64,000 nucleotides of DNA from Leifsonia sp. EB41 (GCF_041262565.1 NZ_JBGCCJ010000001.1:3224001-3288000), one strand, 5' to 3'; shown: positions 26,064-33,985, counted from the stretch's first letter. The notes: generated by a model not told the origin, from the sequence alone. A program made the numbers and translations.

Positions 26064-26561
26064 ATGCGCAGTCAGAGTCGATCGATCACGGTGGAAACCC
26101 CCGCTCGGCAGGAGTTCTTCGACGTCACCGCGCAACTGGAGGACTTCGTAGCGGCCGAGGGTGTTAGCGACGGCATCGTCGTGGTCTACTCGCCCCACAC
26201 GAGTTGCTGCGTGATCCTCCAGGAGGAGTCCGAGGATACGACCTATTACGGCACCCAGCTGCTGCTCCAGGACACGCTCAACGTCTTCGCGAAGATCGCC
26301 CCTCCGACGCGTCACGAGGGCCAATACCTGCATCCCGGACCCATTCACATCCGCAACGCGGGCGAGCTACGCGACGAGCTGCCCGAATGGGGACTGAACA
26401 CGGACGGCCACATCATCTCGTCCATCCTTGGGCGTTCGGAGACCATCCCAATCGTCGACGGCCTCCTCGTCCTCGGCGAGTTCGGCAGGGTGTACTTTGG
26501 CGACCTCGACTCCGTGCGGCCCCGGACGCGCACGATCCACTTCCAGCTCGTCGCGGGCTGA
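26064..26561 (+). CDS. yjbQ: YjbQ-family protein (UPF0047)
   Basis: A 165-residue protein of the YjbQ/UPF0047 family: GIVVVYSPHTSCCVILQEES near residue 40, and the conserved histidines in GPIHIRNAGELRDELPEWGL and the closing GRVYFGDLDSVRPRTRTIHF. Some members have weak thiamin phosphate synthase activity; the true role is unknown. It opens the rightward operon and lies 2 bases before the FGGY kinase ATG. Family members often occur in sugar catabolic gene clusters, and a role on a small phosphorylated sugar is possible. ATG 26064 is used because family homology starts a few residues later; the ribosome site (GCAGGTAG) is modest. Confidence 0.85.
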   Translation: MRSQSRSITVETPARQEFFDVTAQLEDFVAAEGVSDGIVVVYSPHTSCCVILQEESEDTTYYGTQLLLQDTLNVFAKIAPPTRHEGQYLHPGPIHIRNAGELRDELPEWGLNTDGHIISSILGRSETIPIVDGLLVLGEFGRVYFGDLDSVRPRTRTIHFQLVAG

Positions 26562-26563
26562 CG

Positions 26564-28015
26564 ATGCTCGTCTACGCGGTTGACATCGGCACGACCAACC
26601 TCAAGGTCGTGCTGTACGACGGAGGGCTCCGTCGGCTGGCCACAGCCTCCGCGCCCGCCGCCTACGCGCGGGATGGTGTGCGCGTGGAGTTCGACCCGGT
26701 ACAGCTCTTCGACACCGTTATCGAGCTCATAGGCCGATGTGCTGCAGCGGCCGATCCCACGGGTCACGACGAGGCGGTGATCGCCCTGACCGGGCAGGCT
26801 GAGTCCCTGGTGCTCCTGGATCGCGATGGTAATCCGGTCCGCCCCGGGCTGTCATGGCTGGACGACAGGGCTGTCGCGGAGGCCTCCGAGCTAGAGGAGC
26901 GCTTCGGCGCCGACGCGGCCTTCGCCGTCACGGGAGAGCCATTCCCGACCGCAACCTGGCCCGCGGCGAAACTCCGCTGGCTGCGCCGTCACGAGCCGCA
27001 TACGCTGGCGGCAACGCGGTCGGTCCTTATGATCAAGGACTACATCGCCTACCGGCTGACCGGTGGGTTCGCCGGTGACGTCTCCACGCGAGGGTTCTCG
27101 TACCTTTGGGATGTCCAAAACGGCTCGTACTGGGACGCGATGATCGACTTCTGCGCGGTGCCCGCCGGGAGCCTCCCGCGCGTAGTCGCCGCCGGGACCG
27201 AGCTGGGCGCCGTCCTGGAAGGGGTCGCCGAGCGTCTCCCGCCGGCCGTGCGCTACAGGGTCAACATCGGCGGCTTGGACCACTTCTGCGCGATGGTCGG
27301 AACCGGGTCGTATGTCCACGGCAGCGTCAGCGAGTCGGCCGGCACGGTGCTGTCGCTCTCCGCGCTGGCGAGCGACTGGCGCTTTGACCCCGAGCGTAAG
27401 GTGTCCTTCCACGCAGGCCTCAGGCCAGGCGACACGGTGCTCTTCAACGGCGTCGACGGCGGCGGAGCGGCGCTCGACTGGTTCCGTGTCCAGGGACTCG
27501 GCGGAATGCCCTACCCCGAGCTGGAGAGCCTGCTCGCGTCTCGGGACCACCGGAACCCGCCGATTTTCCTGCCGTACCTGACAGGGGTCAACCCGCCCGA
27601 CTACTTCCCGCACGCCAAGGGCGCCTTTCTCGATCTCGATCTCGGTCACGACGCCCTCGATCTGGCGTACGCCGTCGAGGAGGGGATCGCGCACCTGCTC
27701 CGACGCAACGTCGAGTACTTCGACTCCGACGCACCGCAGGAGATCGTCTCCACAGGGGGAGGCGCCGCGTCCCCGTTCTGGAACCAGCTGAAGGCGGACG
27801 TCTGCGGCGTGGACGTCGTGGTGCCCGATGAACTGGAGGCCACTTGCCGTGGTGCGGCGGTCCTCGCACTGGCCGCCGGCGGCGCGGTGAGTGATTTTCG
27901 GGACGCCGGAATCGAGGTGCCGCCGCCTCTCCGGTACAGGCCGTCCCGGGACGCACGACGCGACGAACGCTACGAGCGCTTCGGTGACTACCTGCGTCGG
28001 CTGTTCGAGCGCTGA
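26564..28015 (+). CDS. FGGY-family carbohydrate kinase
   Basis: A 483-residue sugar kinase. The N-terminal ATPase domain opens with VYAVDIGTTNLKVVLYDGG, followed by ALTGQAESLVLLD and GLSWLDDRA (the catalytic aspartate). The C-terminal domain includes the adenosine motif IVSTGGGAASPFWNQLKADV. It phosphorylates a sugar, sugar alcohol or ketotetrose; the family ranges from glycerol to xylulose and erythrulose. The gene starts 2 bases after YjbQ and sits with two TIM-barrel isomerases and an SDR, which points to a short polyol or ketose pathway ending in a triose or tetrose phosphate. Confidence 0.9.
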   Translation: MLVYAVDIGTTNLKVVLYDGGLRRLATASAPAAYARDGVRVEFDPVQLFDTVIELIGRCAAAADPTGHDEAVIALTGQAESLVLLDRDGNPVRPGLSWLDDRAVAEASELEERFGADAAFAVTGEPFPTATWPAAKLRWLRRHEPHTLAATRSVLMIKDYIAYRLTGGFAGDVSTRGFSYLWDVQNGSYWDAMIDFCAVPAGSLPRVVAAGTELGAVLEGVAERLPPAVRYRVNIGGLDHFCAMVGTGSYVHGSVSESAGTVLSLSALASDWRFDPERKVSFHAGLRPGDTVLFNGVDGGGAALDWFRVQGLGGMPYPELESLLASRDHRNPPIFLPYLTGVNPPDYFPHAKGAFLDLDLGHDALDLAYAVEEGIAHLLRRNVEYFDSDAPQEIVSTGGGAASPFWNQLKADVCGVDVVVPDELEATCRGAAVLALAAGGAVSDFRDAGIEVPPPLRYRPSRDARRDERYERFGDYLRRLFER

Positions 28016-28047
28016 TCACGAACGACGAGAAAGTAGAGAAACGAACG

Positions 28048-28854
28048 ATGAAGTTGTGCTGCTCATCCCCGATGGTTCCGGGTGAGACGTTGACGGACAA
28101 GGCCGACCTGCTGAGGGACTGGGGCTATGACGCCATCGCAGTCTTCCAGCCGCTCGAGACGTGGGGCGCCGCCGCGCGCGACGAGCTGTTCGCGCTCGAG
28201 GCCCGGACAGGGATCCGCCCTGTCGAGTTCGTCCTGGTGGACGACGTGTACGGGAACGCCATGTCCGCCGACCCCGAGTTGCAAGCACGGTGCCGGGCCA
28301 TGTACCTCGAGACCGCCGAAGTCTGCGCCGATCTCGGTGCCGTCACCGAGATCGAGTTCGAATACGGCGCGCAAAATCCACTGCCCCTCTTCGACCCCTT
28401 CCAGCAGCTGAGCCCCGCCCAGCACGACGCCTTCGTGACCTTCTATCTCGAGATGCTCGGTCGGGTGGAGGGCAGCGAAGCGCGTGTCCTCCTCGAACCG
28501 ATCAACCGCTACGAGAGCCGTTACCTGAACCGGGTGGAGGACAACCTGCGCATCATCGAGCAGGTCGCCCATCCAAATGCGGGCCTGCTTCCCGACCTCT
28601 TCCACATGTCGATTGAGGAGGCTGATCCCGCGCGGTCGCTGCGCAAGGCGGGGGACCAGATCGTCCATGTCCACCTAGGCGATAGCAATCGGCTTCTCCC
28701 CGGTCACGGCCACCTCGACTGGCTTTCGGTGTTCGACGCGCTGCATGATGTCGGCTACAGCGGTTACCTGAACCTCGAGTGCTCCACCGAGGGCGACCCG
28801 GCGGTGAGTCTTCCGGCCACCGCCGACCGGCTGCGGAAGCTCCTTAACAGATGA
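28048..28854 (+). CDS. Xylose-isomerase-like TIM-barrel sugar (phosphate) isomerase/epimerase
   Basis: A 268-residue TIM barrel of the AP-endonuclease-2/sugar isomerase family. The metal-binding glutamates are in RVLLEPINRYESRYL and in YLNLECST. Histidines in QIVHVHLGDSNRLLPGHGHLDW match the fingerprint of tagatose/erythrulose-phosphate epimerases. It would isomerise the product of the upstream kinase. ATG 28048 is 32 bases after the kinase stop. The stop overlaps the next ATG (ATGA). The substrate is not readable; L-erythrulose 1-phosphate and tagatose-like sugars are the known options for this group. Confidence 0.82.
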   Translation: MKLCCSSPMVPGETLTDKADLLRDWGYDAIAVFQPLETWGAAARDELFALEARTGIRPVEFVLVDDVYGNAMSADPELQARCRAMYLETAEVCADLGAVTEIEFEYGAQNPLPLFDPFQQLSPAQHDAFVTFYLEMLGRVEGSEARVLLEPINRYESRYLNRVEDNLRIIEQVAHPNAGLLPDLFHMSIEEADPARSLRKAGDQIVHVHLGDSNRLLPGHGHLDWLSVFDALHDVGYSGYLNLECSTEGDPAVSLPATADRLRKLLNR

Positions 28855-29558
28855 GTGCACTGTTGACCGCACCCTTCTTCGAGATCGGGCCGAAGAACCT
28901 CCTGCGTCGCCCGGAGCTGGAAGACCTGGCCCGGGCGGCCGGAGAAGCCGGCCGGGAGTTCGGCGTCGCGGTCGTGATCACCGTCCCGAACGTGATGGTC
29001 GCACCCATCGCCGAGCTCGACACCGGCGTCCTCGTTTTCGGCCAGAGCATGGACCCCGATCGGCTCGGCGCGTCATTCGGCCGGGTCACCGCGGAGGGGC
29101 TACTCGACGCGGGCGCGGTCGGCGTGATGCTCAATCACGATGCCGACCCGTTGGACGCCGCGACTCTGGCCGCAACTGTCGATCGCGCCCAGGAGACCGG
29201 GCTGGAGACAATCGTGTGCGCGGGAACTGAGAGCGCCGCTTTGGCCTTCACCGCTCTGGCGCCGTCGGCTGTGCTCATCGAGCCGCCGGACCTCATCGGG
29301 ACGATCGGTGGAGCCGAGCGCGACTGGGTCCGGCCGCTCACCGAGGAGATGCACCGCGTCGACGCACGCGTGCTAGCGATGCACGCAGGAGGCGTCTCCT
29401 CTCCGCTCGTCGCGCGGGGAATCATGGCGGCCGGTGCCGACGGTACAGGCTCGACGAGCGGTGTCCTCTTGGCCCAGGATCCGCTCGTCGCCGCCGCGCA
29501 TTTCATCGCGGCGGCCCGCGCCGGCTGGGACGACGCCCGCACGACCGCCCATCTCTGA
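28851..29558 (+). CDS. Triose-phosphate-isomerase-like protein (archaeal-type barrel)
   Basis: A 235-residue TIM barrel resembling short, archaeal-type triose-phosphate isomerases: FFEIGPKNLL at the start, GAVGVMLNHDADPL where the catalytic histidine would be, ETIVCAGTESAALAF, and AVLIEPPDLIGTIGG with the glutamate base. Such divergent TIMs occur in tetritol and four-carbon sugar catabolism, where they act on tetrose phosphates. The overlap with the upstream isomerase gene supports shared function. Whether it acts on triose or tetrose phosphate is open. Confidence 0.75.
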   Translation: MSALLTAPFFEIGPKNLLRRPELEDLARAAGEAGREFGVAVVITVPNVMVAPIAELDTGVLVFGQSMDPDRLGASFGRVTAEGLLDAGAVGVMLNHDADPLDAATLAATVDRAQETGLETIVCAGTESAALAFTALAPSAVLIEPPDLIGTIGGAERDWVRPLTEEMHRVDARVLAMHAGGVSSPLVARGIMAAGADGTGSTSGVLLAQDPLVAAAHFIAAARAGWDDARTTAHL

Positions 29559-29589
29559 TCACAACCGACAACCAACGAAGGAATCACAC

Positions 29590-30357
29590 ATGGACACGAA
29601 CCTCTCCGGCAAGACCGCCGTCATCACGGGCGGAGCACGGGGGATCGGCTACGCTGTCGCGCGGTCGCTCGCCGCGGAAGGCGCCGACATCGCACTGCTG
29701 GATCTTCTCGACACGGTCGAGGAGTCCGCCCGGAAGATCGGCGACGAATACAGCGTCCGCGCTTACGGACAGCGCTTGGACGTCACAGACCAGGATGCGA
29801 CAAACGCGGCCTTCGAGATGATCGCCGAGCGGTTGAGCGTCCCGCAGGTGCTACTCACCGCAGCCGGGATCGAGATCAACGGCGATTCGATCGACGTCTC
29901 CGCGGGGGCCTGGCGGAAGGTGATCGACGTCAACCTGACCGGCACGTTCTTCTCGGCTCAGGCGTTCGGGCGCGGGCTGCTCACCTCCGACCTGCCGGGC
30001 AGCGCCATTCTAATCTCGTCGATGTCGGGCGAGATCGTCAACGTTCCACAGTGGGCCGCATCGTACAACTCGTCGAAGGCTGCTGTGGCGCATCTCGCCA
30101 AGTCGCTCGCCGTTGAGTGGGCAGCCTCGGACATCAGGGTCAACTCGATCGCCCCCGGCTATGTGCTGACCGATCTGACCCAGCAGATCATCGACCGCGA
30201 GCCGGAACTCGAAGCGGACTGGATCTCCCGTATTCCTCAGGGCCGTATGGCGACGCCCGAGGACTTGACCGGTCTGGTCACGTTCTTGGCATCGAACGCG
30301 TCGAGCTACCTGACCGGCCAGCAGATCGTGATCGACGGCGGCTACACCGCGGTCTGA
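29590..30357 (+). CDS. Short-chain dehydrogenase/reductase
   Basis: A 255-residue classical SDR with the coenzyme motif TGGARGIG at 13-20, the NAG-like AAG at 91-93, catalytic S144, Y159 and K163 (YNSSK), and the C-terminal LTGQQIVIDGGYTAV. It probably oxidises a sugar alcohol or hydroxyl group with NAD(P). AAGGA lies 7 bases before ATG 29590. It is the last gene of the YjbQ-kinase operon and is followed by a terminator hairpin. Substrate specificity within SDRs cannot be read from sequence. Confidence 0.9.
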   Translation: MDTNLSGKTAVITGGARGIGYAVARSLAAEGADIALLDLLDTVEESARKIGDEYSVRAYGQRLDVTDQDATNAAFEMIAERLSVPQVLLTAAGIEINGDSIDVSAGAWRKVIDVNLTGTFFSAQAFGRGLLTSDLPGSAILISSMSGEIVNVPQWAASYNSSKAAVAHLAKSLAVEWAASDIRVNSIAPGYVLTDLTQQIIDREPELEADWISRIPQGRMATPEDLTGLVTFLASNASSYLTGQQIVIDGGYTAV

Positions 30358-30387
30358 GAGTGCGTGCAACGCGCAGATACCGTGATC

Positions 30388-30429
30388 GTCGCGGGCCGGC
30401 CGTCGTGGCCATGGCTGCCGGCCCGCGAC
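30388..30429 (+). terminator. Terminator-like hairpin after the SDR gene
   Basis: A perfect 13-base stem (GTCGCGGGCCGGC at 30388-30400, complement at 30417-30429) with a 16-base loop lies 30 bases after the SDR stop. There is no T run, but the stem is very stable and closes the operon. Confidence 0.65.
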
Positions 30430-30456
30430 CGGAGACCGAAGATAAGGAGGGCATAA

Positions 30457-30627
30457 ATGCACGTGCTCGTCGCAATCGCAGCGGCAAAGGTATCCGTCCG
30501 AAATGCAAGGACAGAGAACCGAAACACGAAGCCTGCTGACGCAATGCTGGACTCGATGTTGTTGCTTAGGTGGAAGTCGAAGGACTCTGGCTTGGATACC
30601 CCACAAGCCGATACAAGCTGGCTTTGA
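30457..30627 (+). CDS. Possible small protein with a strong ribosome site
   Basis: An ATG at 30457 is preceded by AAGGAGG at ideal spacing, one of the best ribosome sites in the window. It opens a 56-residue reading frame that ends antisense to the TetR gene (30566-31126). The peptide (MHVLVAIAAAKVSVRNART at its start) is not recognised and its second half has little protein character. It may be the surviving start of a gene cut off by rearrangement rather than a working gene. Confidence 0.3.
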   Translation: MHVLVAIAAAKVSVRNARTENRNTKPADAMLDSMLLLRWKSKDSGLDTPQADTSWL

Positions 30628-31126
30628 CAGACGATCGGTCCGGCCGCTTCTTGGCCAACGCTCCGTGGATGCTCAGGCCCTCGATGAGGGCGTCGACGTC
30701 ACGGGCGAGTGCCGAGTCGAAGTGCCGTTCCAGCGCCGTCCGACTGCGCGCCATCCAGTCGTCTGTAATGTCTCGGAAGTTCGGGTCTCGAGCTGCAAGC
30801 GTGTATAACTCCTGAGTCAGTACCAACTCGTCCTGGGTGTTGCCGATTGCGTTCATGATGACGTTGACGATCTCGTTGGTGACTTCTTCAGTGCCGGTCA
30901 CCCGCGCGAGGCTCTTCTCAAGACGAGCTCCGGTGCGCGCCGCGAAGTCTTCAAAAGCGCAGTGAAGAAGGTCACGCATTCCGTTGAAGTAGTACGTCAT
31001 CGACCCGAGCGGAACACGTGCTTCTGCGGCCACCTTGCGATGCGACGTTCCCATCACCCCGTCACGAGCGATCACCACGAGACAGGCTTCGATAATCTGT
31101 TCGCGCCTCCCCGTAATTGCTCCCAC
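30566..31126 (-). CDS. TetR-family regulator
   Basis: A 186-residue TetR-type repressor. The N-terminal helix-turn-helix covers about residues 8-52 (REQIIEACLVVIARDGVMGTSH, then AAEARVPLGSMTYYFNG). The rest is a helical ligand-binding domain. It starts at GTG 31126, 4 bases after the stop of the acetyltransferase gene, so the two form one transcript with the acetyltransferase first. Two overlapping palindromes immediately in front of that transcript (31706-31730) are probable self-operators. The ligand is unknown; neighbours suggest a sugar or amide compound. Confidence 0.9.
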   Translation of the reverse strand: MGAITGRREQIIEACLVVIARDGVMGTSHRKVAAEARVPLGSMTYYFNGMRDLLHCAFEDFAARTGARLEKSLARVTGTEEVTNEIVNVIMNAIGNTQDELVLTQELYTLAARDPNFRDITDDWMARSRTALERHFDSALARDVDALIEGLSIHGALAKKRPDRSSVKASLYRLVGYPSQSPSTST

Positions 31127-31130
31127 GAGG

Positions 31131-31703
31131 TCACACGCTTCGGATCACTCGCGCGGGATTGCCGACCGCCACGACGTTCGCAGGGATGTTACGGGTGACG
31201 ACCGCTCCTGCGCCGATGACAGAGTTGTCGCCGATCGCCACCCCAGGACAGACGATGACGCCGCCCCCGAGCCAGACATTGTGGCCAATAGTGATCGGTC
31301 GGGCGGCTTCGAGCTTGTTTCGACGCTGCTCAGAGTCGAGGGGGTGAATAGGTGTAAGTAGCTGCACATTCGGGCCGATCTGACAGTCCTCCCCGATATC
31401 TATGGCGGCGATATCGAGAGCGACCAGACCATAGTTGACGAAGGTCCGGGCTCCGACAGAGATGTTGTAGCCAAGGTCCACCGTCAACGGCGGTCGAACC
31501 TCGACGCCTTCACCGACTGAGCCAAGCAATCGGCCCAGGATCGAACTTGTGTCTGCACCTTCTGCGAAGGCGGCCTGGAACCGGGCAGCGAGTCCTCGTG
31601 CTCGCCGTGCATCGGCCTCGATCTCGGGATCATTCCAGACATACCACTCGCCTGAAAGCATCTTCTCGCGCTGCGACTTCTCGCCATCTTCGATTTCCGG
31701 CAC
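31131..31703 (-). CDS. Maltose/galactoside O-acetyltransferase-like protein
   Basis: A 190-residue left-handed beta-helix acetyltransferase. The N-terminal cap has the family signature EKMLSGEWYVWNDPEI. The hexapeptide repeats include NISVGARTFVNYG and CQIGPNVQLLTPIHPLD, with the catalytic histidine in the latter. The tail NIPANVVAVGNPARVIRSV is standard. It transfers acetyl from acetyl-CoA to a sugar hydroxyl, often as a detoxifying step. GTG 31703 gives the usual distance to the EKMLSGE motif. The palindrome ends 2 bases upstream of this GTG, so the mRNA is likely leaderless. It is cotranscribed with the TetR gene. Confidence 0.88.
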   Translation of the reverse strand: MPEIEDGEKSQREKMLSGEWYVWNDPEIEADARRARGLAARFQAAFAEGADTSSILGRLLGSVGEGVEVRPPLTVDLGYNISVGARTFVNYGLVALDIAAIDIGEDCQIGPNVQLLTPIHPLDSEQRRNKLEAARPITIGHNVWLGGGVIVCPGVAIGDNSVIGAGAVVTRNIPANVVAVGNPARVIRSV

Positions 31704-31705
31704 AT

Positions 31706-31730
31706 GTACGATCGTACAACTCGAGTTGTA
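31706..31730. promoter_or_regulatory. Probable TetR operators overlapping the promoter
   Basis: Two perfect palindromes overlap by 3 bases: GTACGATCGTAC (31706-31717) and TACAACTCGAGTTGTA (31715-31730). On the minus strand TACGAT within the first can act as a -10 box about 6 bases before the GTG at 31703, which would place transcription start at the start codon. TetR proteins typically bind 15-20 bp palindromes in their own promoter. Confidence 0.65.
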
Positions 31731-32011
31731 TTAGCTTTGACCGCCGCACAAGAACTTCCGACGACGACCCTGCAGTGTCTATATCGATCTCGGCTCTTCT
31801 TTCGCCGGTTTGCGCGAGAATGCCCGGGCGGCCGGCAGGTAGGCAGTTGGTTTCGGTGCGATTCGCGCGTCGAAGCCGCCGCACGTACTCATAAGCCACG
31901 CTTATTAGCCCATTGGTGTTCCGTCATTCCGGTCGGCAATGGAGCGAGCCAAGCTCAAGTTACCCGCTCGGGCGTCCACGGCCCGTCCTTCAATGACGAA
32001 AGGCAAGCAGT
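31731..32011. other. Non-coding stretch upstream of the ABC transporter operon
   Basis: No gene is seen between the TetR operators and the small leader frame at 32012. It contains the palindrome at 31891-31905 and should contain the promoter of the rightward ABC operon. In-frame ATGs at 31939 and 31993 exist upstream of the ATPase, but they lack ribosome sites and add residues unlike the family. Confidence 0.5.
31891..31905. promoter_or_regulatory. Palindrome, possible operator of the ABC operon
   Basis: ATAAGC-CAC-GCTTAT is a perfect 6+3+6 palindrome about 200 bases before the ATPase start. It differs from the TetR palindromes at 31706-31730. No regulator gene beside it obviously matches; the second LysR box (ATAAGCCCTCGTTAT) has a similar ATAAGC half-site, which is suggestive. 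Confidence 0.4.
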
Positions 32012-32095
32012 TTGCAAACGACCGAAATTCAGTCCGCATGTCCGCACGAGCGATTTATCCGGATGACCTGTGTTCGATCCGGGCGATCGACGTGA
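32012..32095 (+). CDS. Possible 27-residue leader frame coupled to the ABC ATPase
   Basis: A TTG at 32012 follows GAAAGG at good spacing and opens a short frame (MQTTEIQSACPHERF at its start) whose TGA overlaps the GTG at 32092, the favoured ATPase start. The order GTGA is the coupling seen at many junctions in this window. The peptide is unrecognised. It may only deliver ribosomes to the ATPase gene. Confidence 0.3.
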   Translation: MQTTEIQSACPHERFIRMTCVRSGRST

Positions 32096-32916
32096 TCTCC
32101 GCCGAGCGAACCGAGGCGCCGGTAGCCCTCCAGGCACGCGAAATACGCGTAGCGTACGGGCAGGTCCAGGCGCTCCGAGGAGCGGACTTCGAGTGTCGAG
32201 CAGGCGAGGTAACCGCCCTGATCGGTGACAATGGCGCCGGTAAGTCGACCCTTGTCAAGATCCTTTCGGGATCGATGATGCCGGACTCCGGAGAGCTCTA
32301 CGTCGCCGGGAATCCGTTCCGCGCTGCTGCGCCGACTGACGCACAAACGGTCGGTATTGAAACCGTGTATCAGGACCTGGCGCTCGCTCCCGATCTGGGC
32401 CCCGTCCAGAATCTATTCCTGGGCCGCGAATTGCGAAGGAGAGGGTTGCTCGGGCGACTCGGCTTCCTCGACAACAAAAAGATGATTGCATCCGCCTCGG
32501 CCGACTTCGAACGACTGGGGCTTCGCGTGGACACCAAGCGCGGGTCTGTGCGCGAGATGTCCGGTGGACAGCGCCAGGGCGTCGCTGTGGCGAAAGCGGT
32601 CAGCTGGGCGAAGAGCGTTGTCATTCTCGACGAGCCCACGGCAGCGCTTGGCGTAGTTCAAACCAAAGGCGTTCTGGACATGGTCCGAAGGGTCGCGGAT
32701 CACGGCCTCGCGGTAGTCCTCATCACCCACAACATGACGGACGTACTCAGCGTGGCGGATCGGATCGAAGTGCTCCGGCTCGGCGAACGCGTCGCCCGAT
32801 TCAGTCGGGCGGAAGCGACCCTCGAAAACCTCGTGGCAGCTATGACAGGCGGCAGCGGAGCTAACGCTCACGCAAGCGCTCAGCAGGAACCCACCACACT
32901 TTCGGCAGGAGACTGA
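32092..32916 (+). CDS. Ribose-type sugar ABC transporter, ATP-binding protein
   Basis: A single-domain ABC ATPase of about 274 residues. Walker A is in LIGDNGAGKSTLVKILSG, the signature is REMSGGQRQGVAVAKA, and Walker B is SVVILDEPTAALG. It matches the FrcA-type half-length ATPases of the ribose/fructose family (CUT2), which form homodimers, unlike the usual fused RbsA. GTG 32092 is chosen because it gives the normal short lead-in (VALQAREIRVAYGQVQAL) and overlaps a leader stop; longer in-frame starts add unrelated residues. The permease TTG follows 1 base after the stop. Confidence 0.85.
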   Translation: MISAERTEAPVALQAREIRVAYGQVQALRGADFECRAGEVTALIGDNGAGKSTLVKILSGSMMPDSGELYVAGNPFRAAAPTDAQTVGIETVYQDLALAPDLGPVQNLFLGRELRRRGLLGRLGFLDNKKMIASASADFERLGLRVDTKRGSVREMSGGQRQGVAVAKAVSWAKSVVILDEPTAALGVVQTKGVLDMVRRVADHGLAVVLITHNMTDVLSVADRIEVLRLGERVARFSRAEATLENLVAAMTGGSGANAHASAQQEPTTLSAGD

Positions 32917-32917
32917 G

Positions 32918-33985
32918 TTGGCTTCCGTCAATACGCAAACAACTCGTGAGCAGTCGGTGGAGCGCACGAGTGGATCAACGCCCATCGGGACGAAGAATCG
33001 CTTCTCGTCCGCGACCCAGCATCCCCTCTTCGTGGTCACAACAGCCCTGATCGCGCTCCTTGTGATCTTCGAACTCATCAACGGTCCGGCGTTCCTGTCG
33101 GCACAGAACATCCGAAACATGGCGCTGGCGGGTTCGATCATCCTGATCCTGGCCATCGGTGTGGCTTACGTCATCATCACCGCGGGCTTCGACCTCTCTG
33201 TCGGATCTGTCCTTGTGTTCTCTGGCGTCGTCAGCGTCGTGGTCATGCGAGCTGTGGGCGGGCAGGGGTGGGGCGCGGCTCTACTGGGCTTTGGCGTGGC
33301 CGTTCTGGTCGGCGCGCTTGTGGGAGCGATCAATGGTGCCCTTGTGGCATACGCAGATCTAAATCCGATCATCGTGACACTCGGCACATTGGGCGCGGCG
33401 CTCGGTCTGGCACAGGTCGTGACGGGCGGCCAGGACCTCAACAATGTCCCGGCCGTCATGATGGATTTTGGAGTGGGAAGGCTGTTCGGGGTCCCGTGGG
33501 TGGTGATCGCCGCCGGCGTCGTGGCCCTGGTCGCTGGCATCGCGCTGCACTACACCGCATTCGGACGTCACACGTTCGCTATCGGTTCCAACAAGGAAGC
33601 GGCCGTACGTGCGGGCATCCGAGTCCGTTCCCATCTCGCCGGGATCTACATCATTTCCGGCATGCTGGCAGGTCTCGCTGGTTGGCTTTCGTTGGCAGTA
33701 TATGGGACGACAAATATCGGGGGGCATTCCCTCGACGCATTGAACGCGGCTACTGCTGCCCTCCTAGGTGGAGCAAGCCTATTCGGAGGTATCGGCTCCA
33801 TCGCAGGGACGGTACTGGGCAATGCAATTCCCGTTGTGCTCGCCAGTGGGCTAGTCATCGCAGGTCTTCAGACGTTCTGGCAGCAAGTCGTCACCGGCGT
33901 TGTGCTTATCGGCGCCGTGTACCTCGATCGTCTGCGCCGTGTTCGCCGCGGCCGCCGCCGTCGCGCCGACAAATCGGCCGGCTAA
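32918..33985 (+). CDS. Ribose-type sugar ABC transporter, permease
   Basis: A 355-residue RbsC-like permease with about 9-10 hydrophobic helices after a 40-residue polar N-terminus. The family motif ITAGFDLSVGSVLVFSGV is clear, as is the cytoplasmic coupling loop GSNKEAAVRAGIRV. TTG 32918 is used because AGGAG lies 6 bases upstream; the gap from the ATPase is one base. It forms the channel with the ATPase and the lipoprotein encoded on either side. The end is strongly basic (RRVRRGRRRRADKS). Confidence 0.9.
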   Translation: MASVNTQTTREQSVERTSGSTPIGTKNRFSSATQHPLFVVTTALIALLVIFELINGPAFLSAQNIRNMALAGSIILILAIGVAYVIITAGFDLSVGSVLVFSGVVSVVVMRAVGGQGWGAALLGFGVAVLVGALVGAINGALVAYADLNPIIVTLGTLGAALGLAQVVTGGQDLNNVPAVMMDFGVGRLFGVPWVVIAAGVVALVAGIALHYTAFGRHTFAIGSNKEAAVRAGIRVRSHLAGIYIISGMLAGLAGWLSLAVYGTTNIGGHSLDALNAATAALLGGASLFGGIGSIAGTVLGNAIPVVLASGLVIAGLQTFWQQVVTGVVLIGAVYLDRLRRVRRGRRRRADKSAG

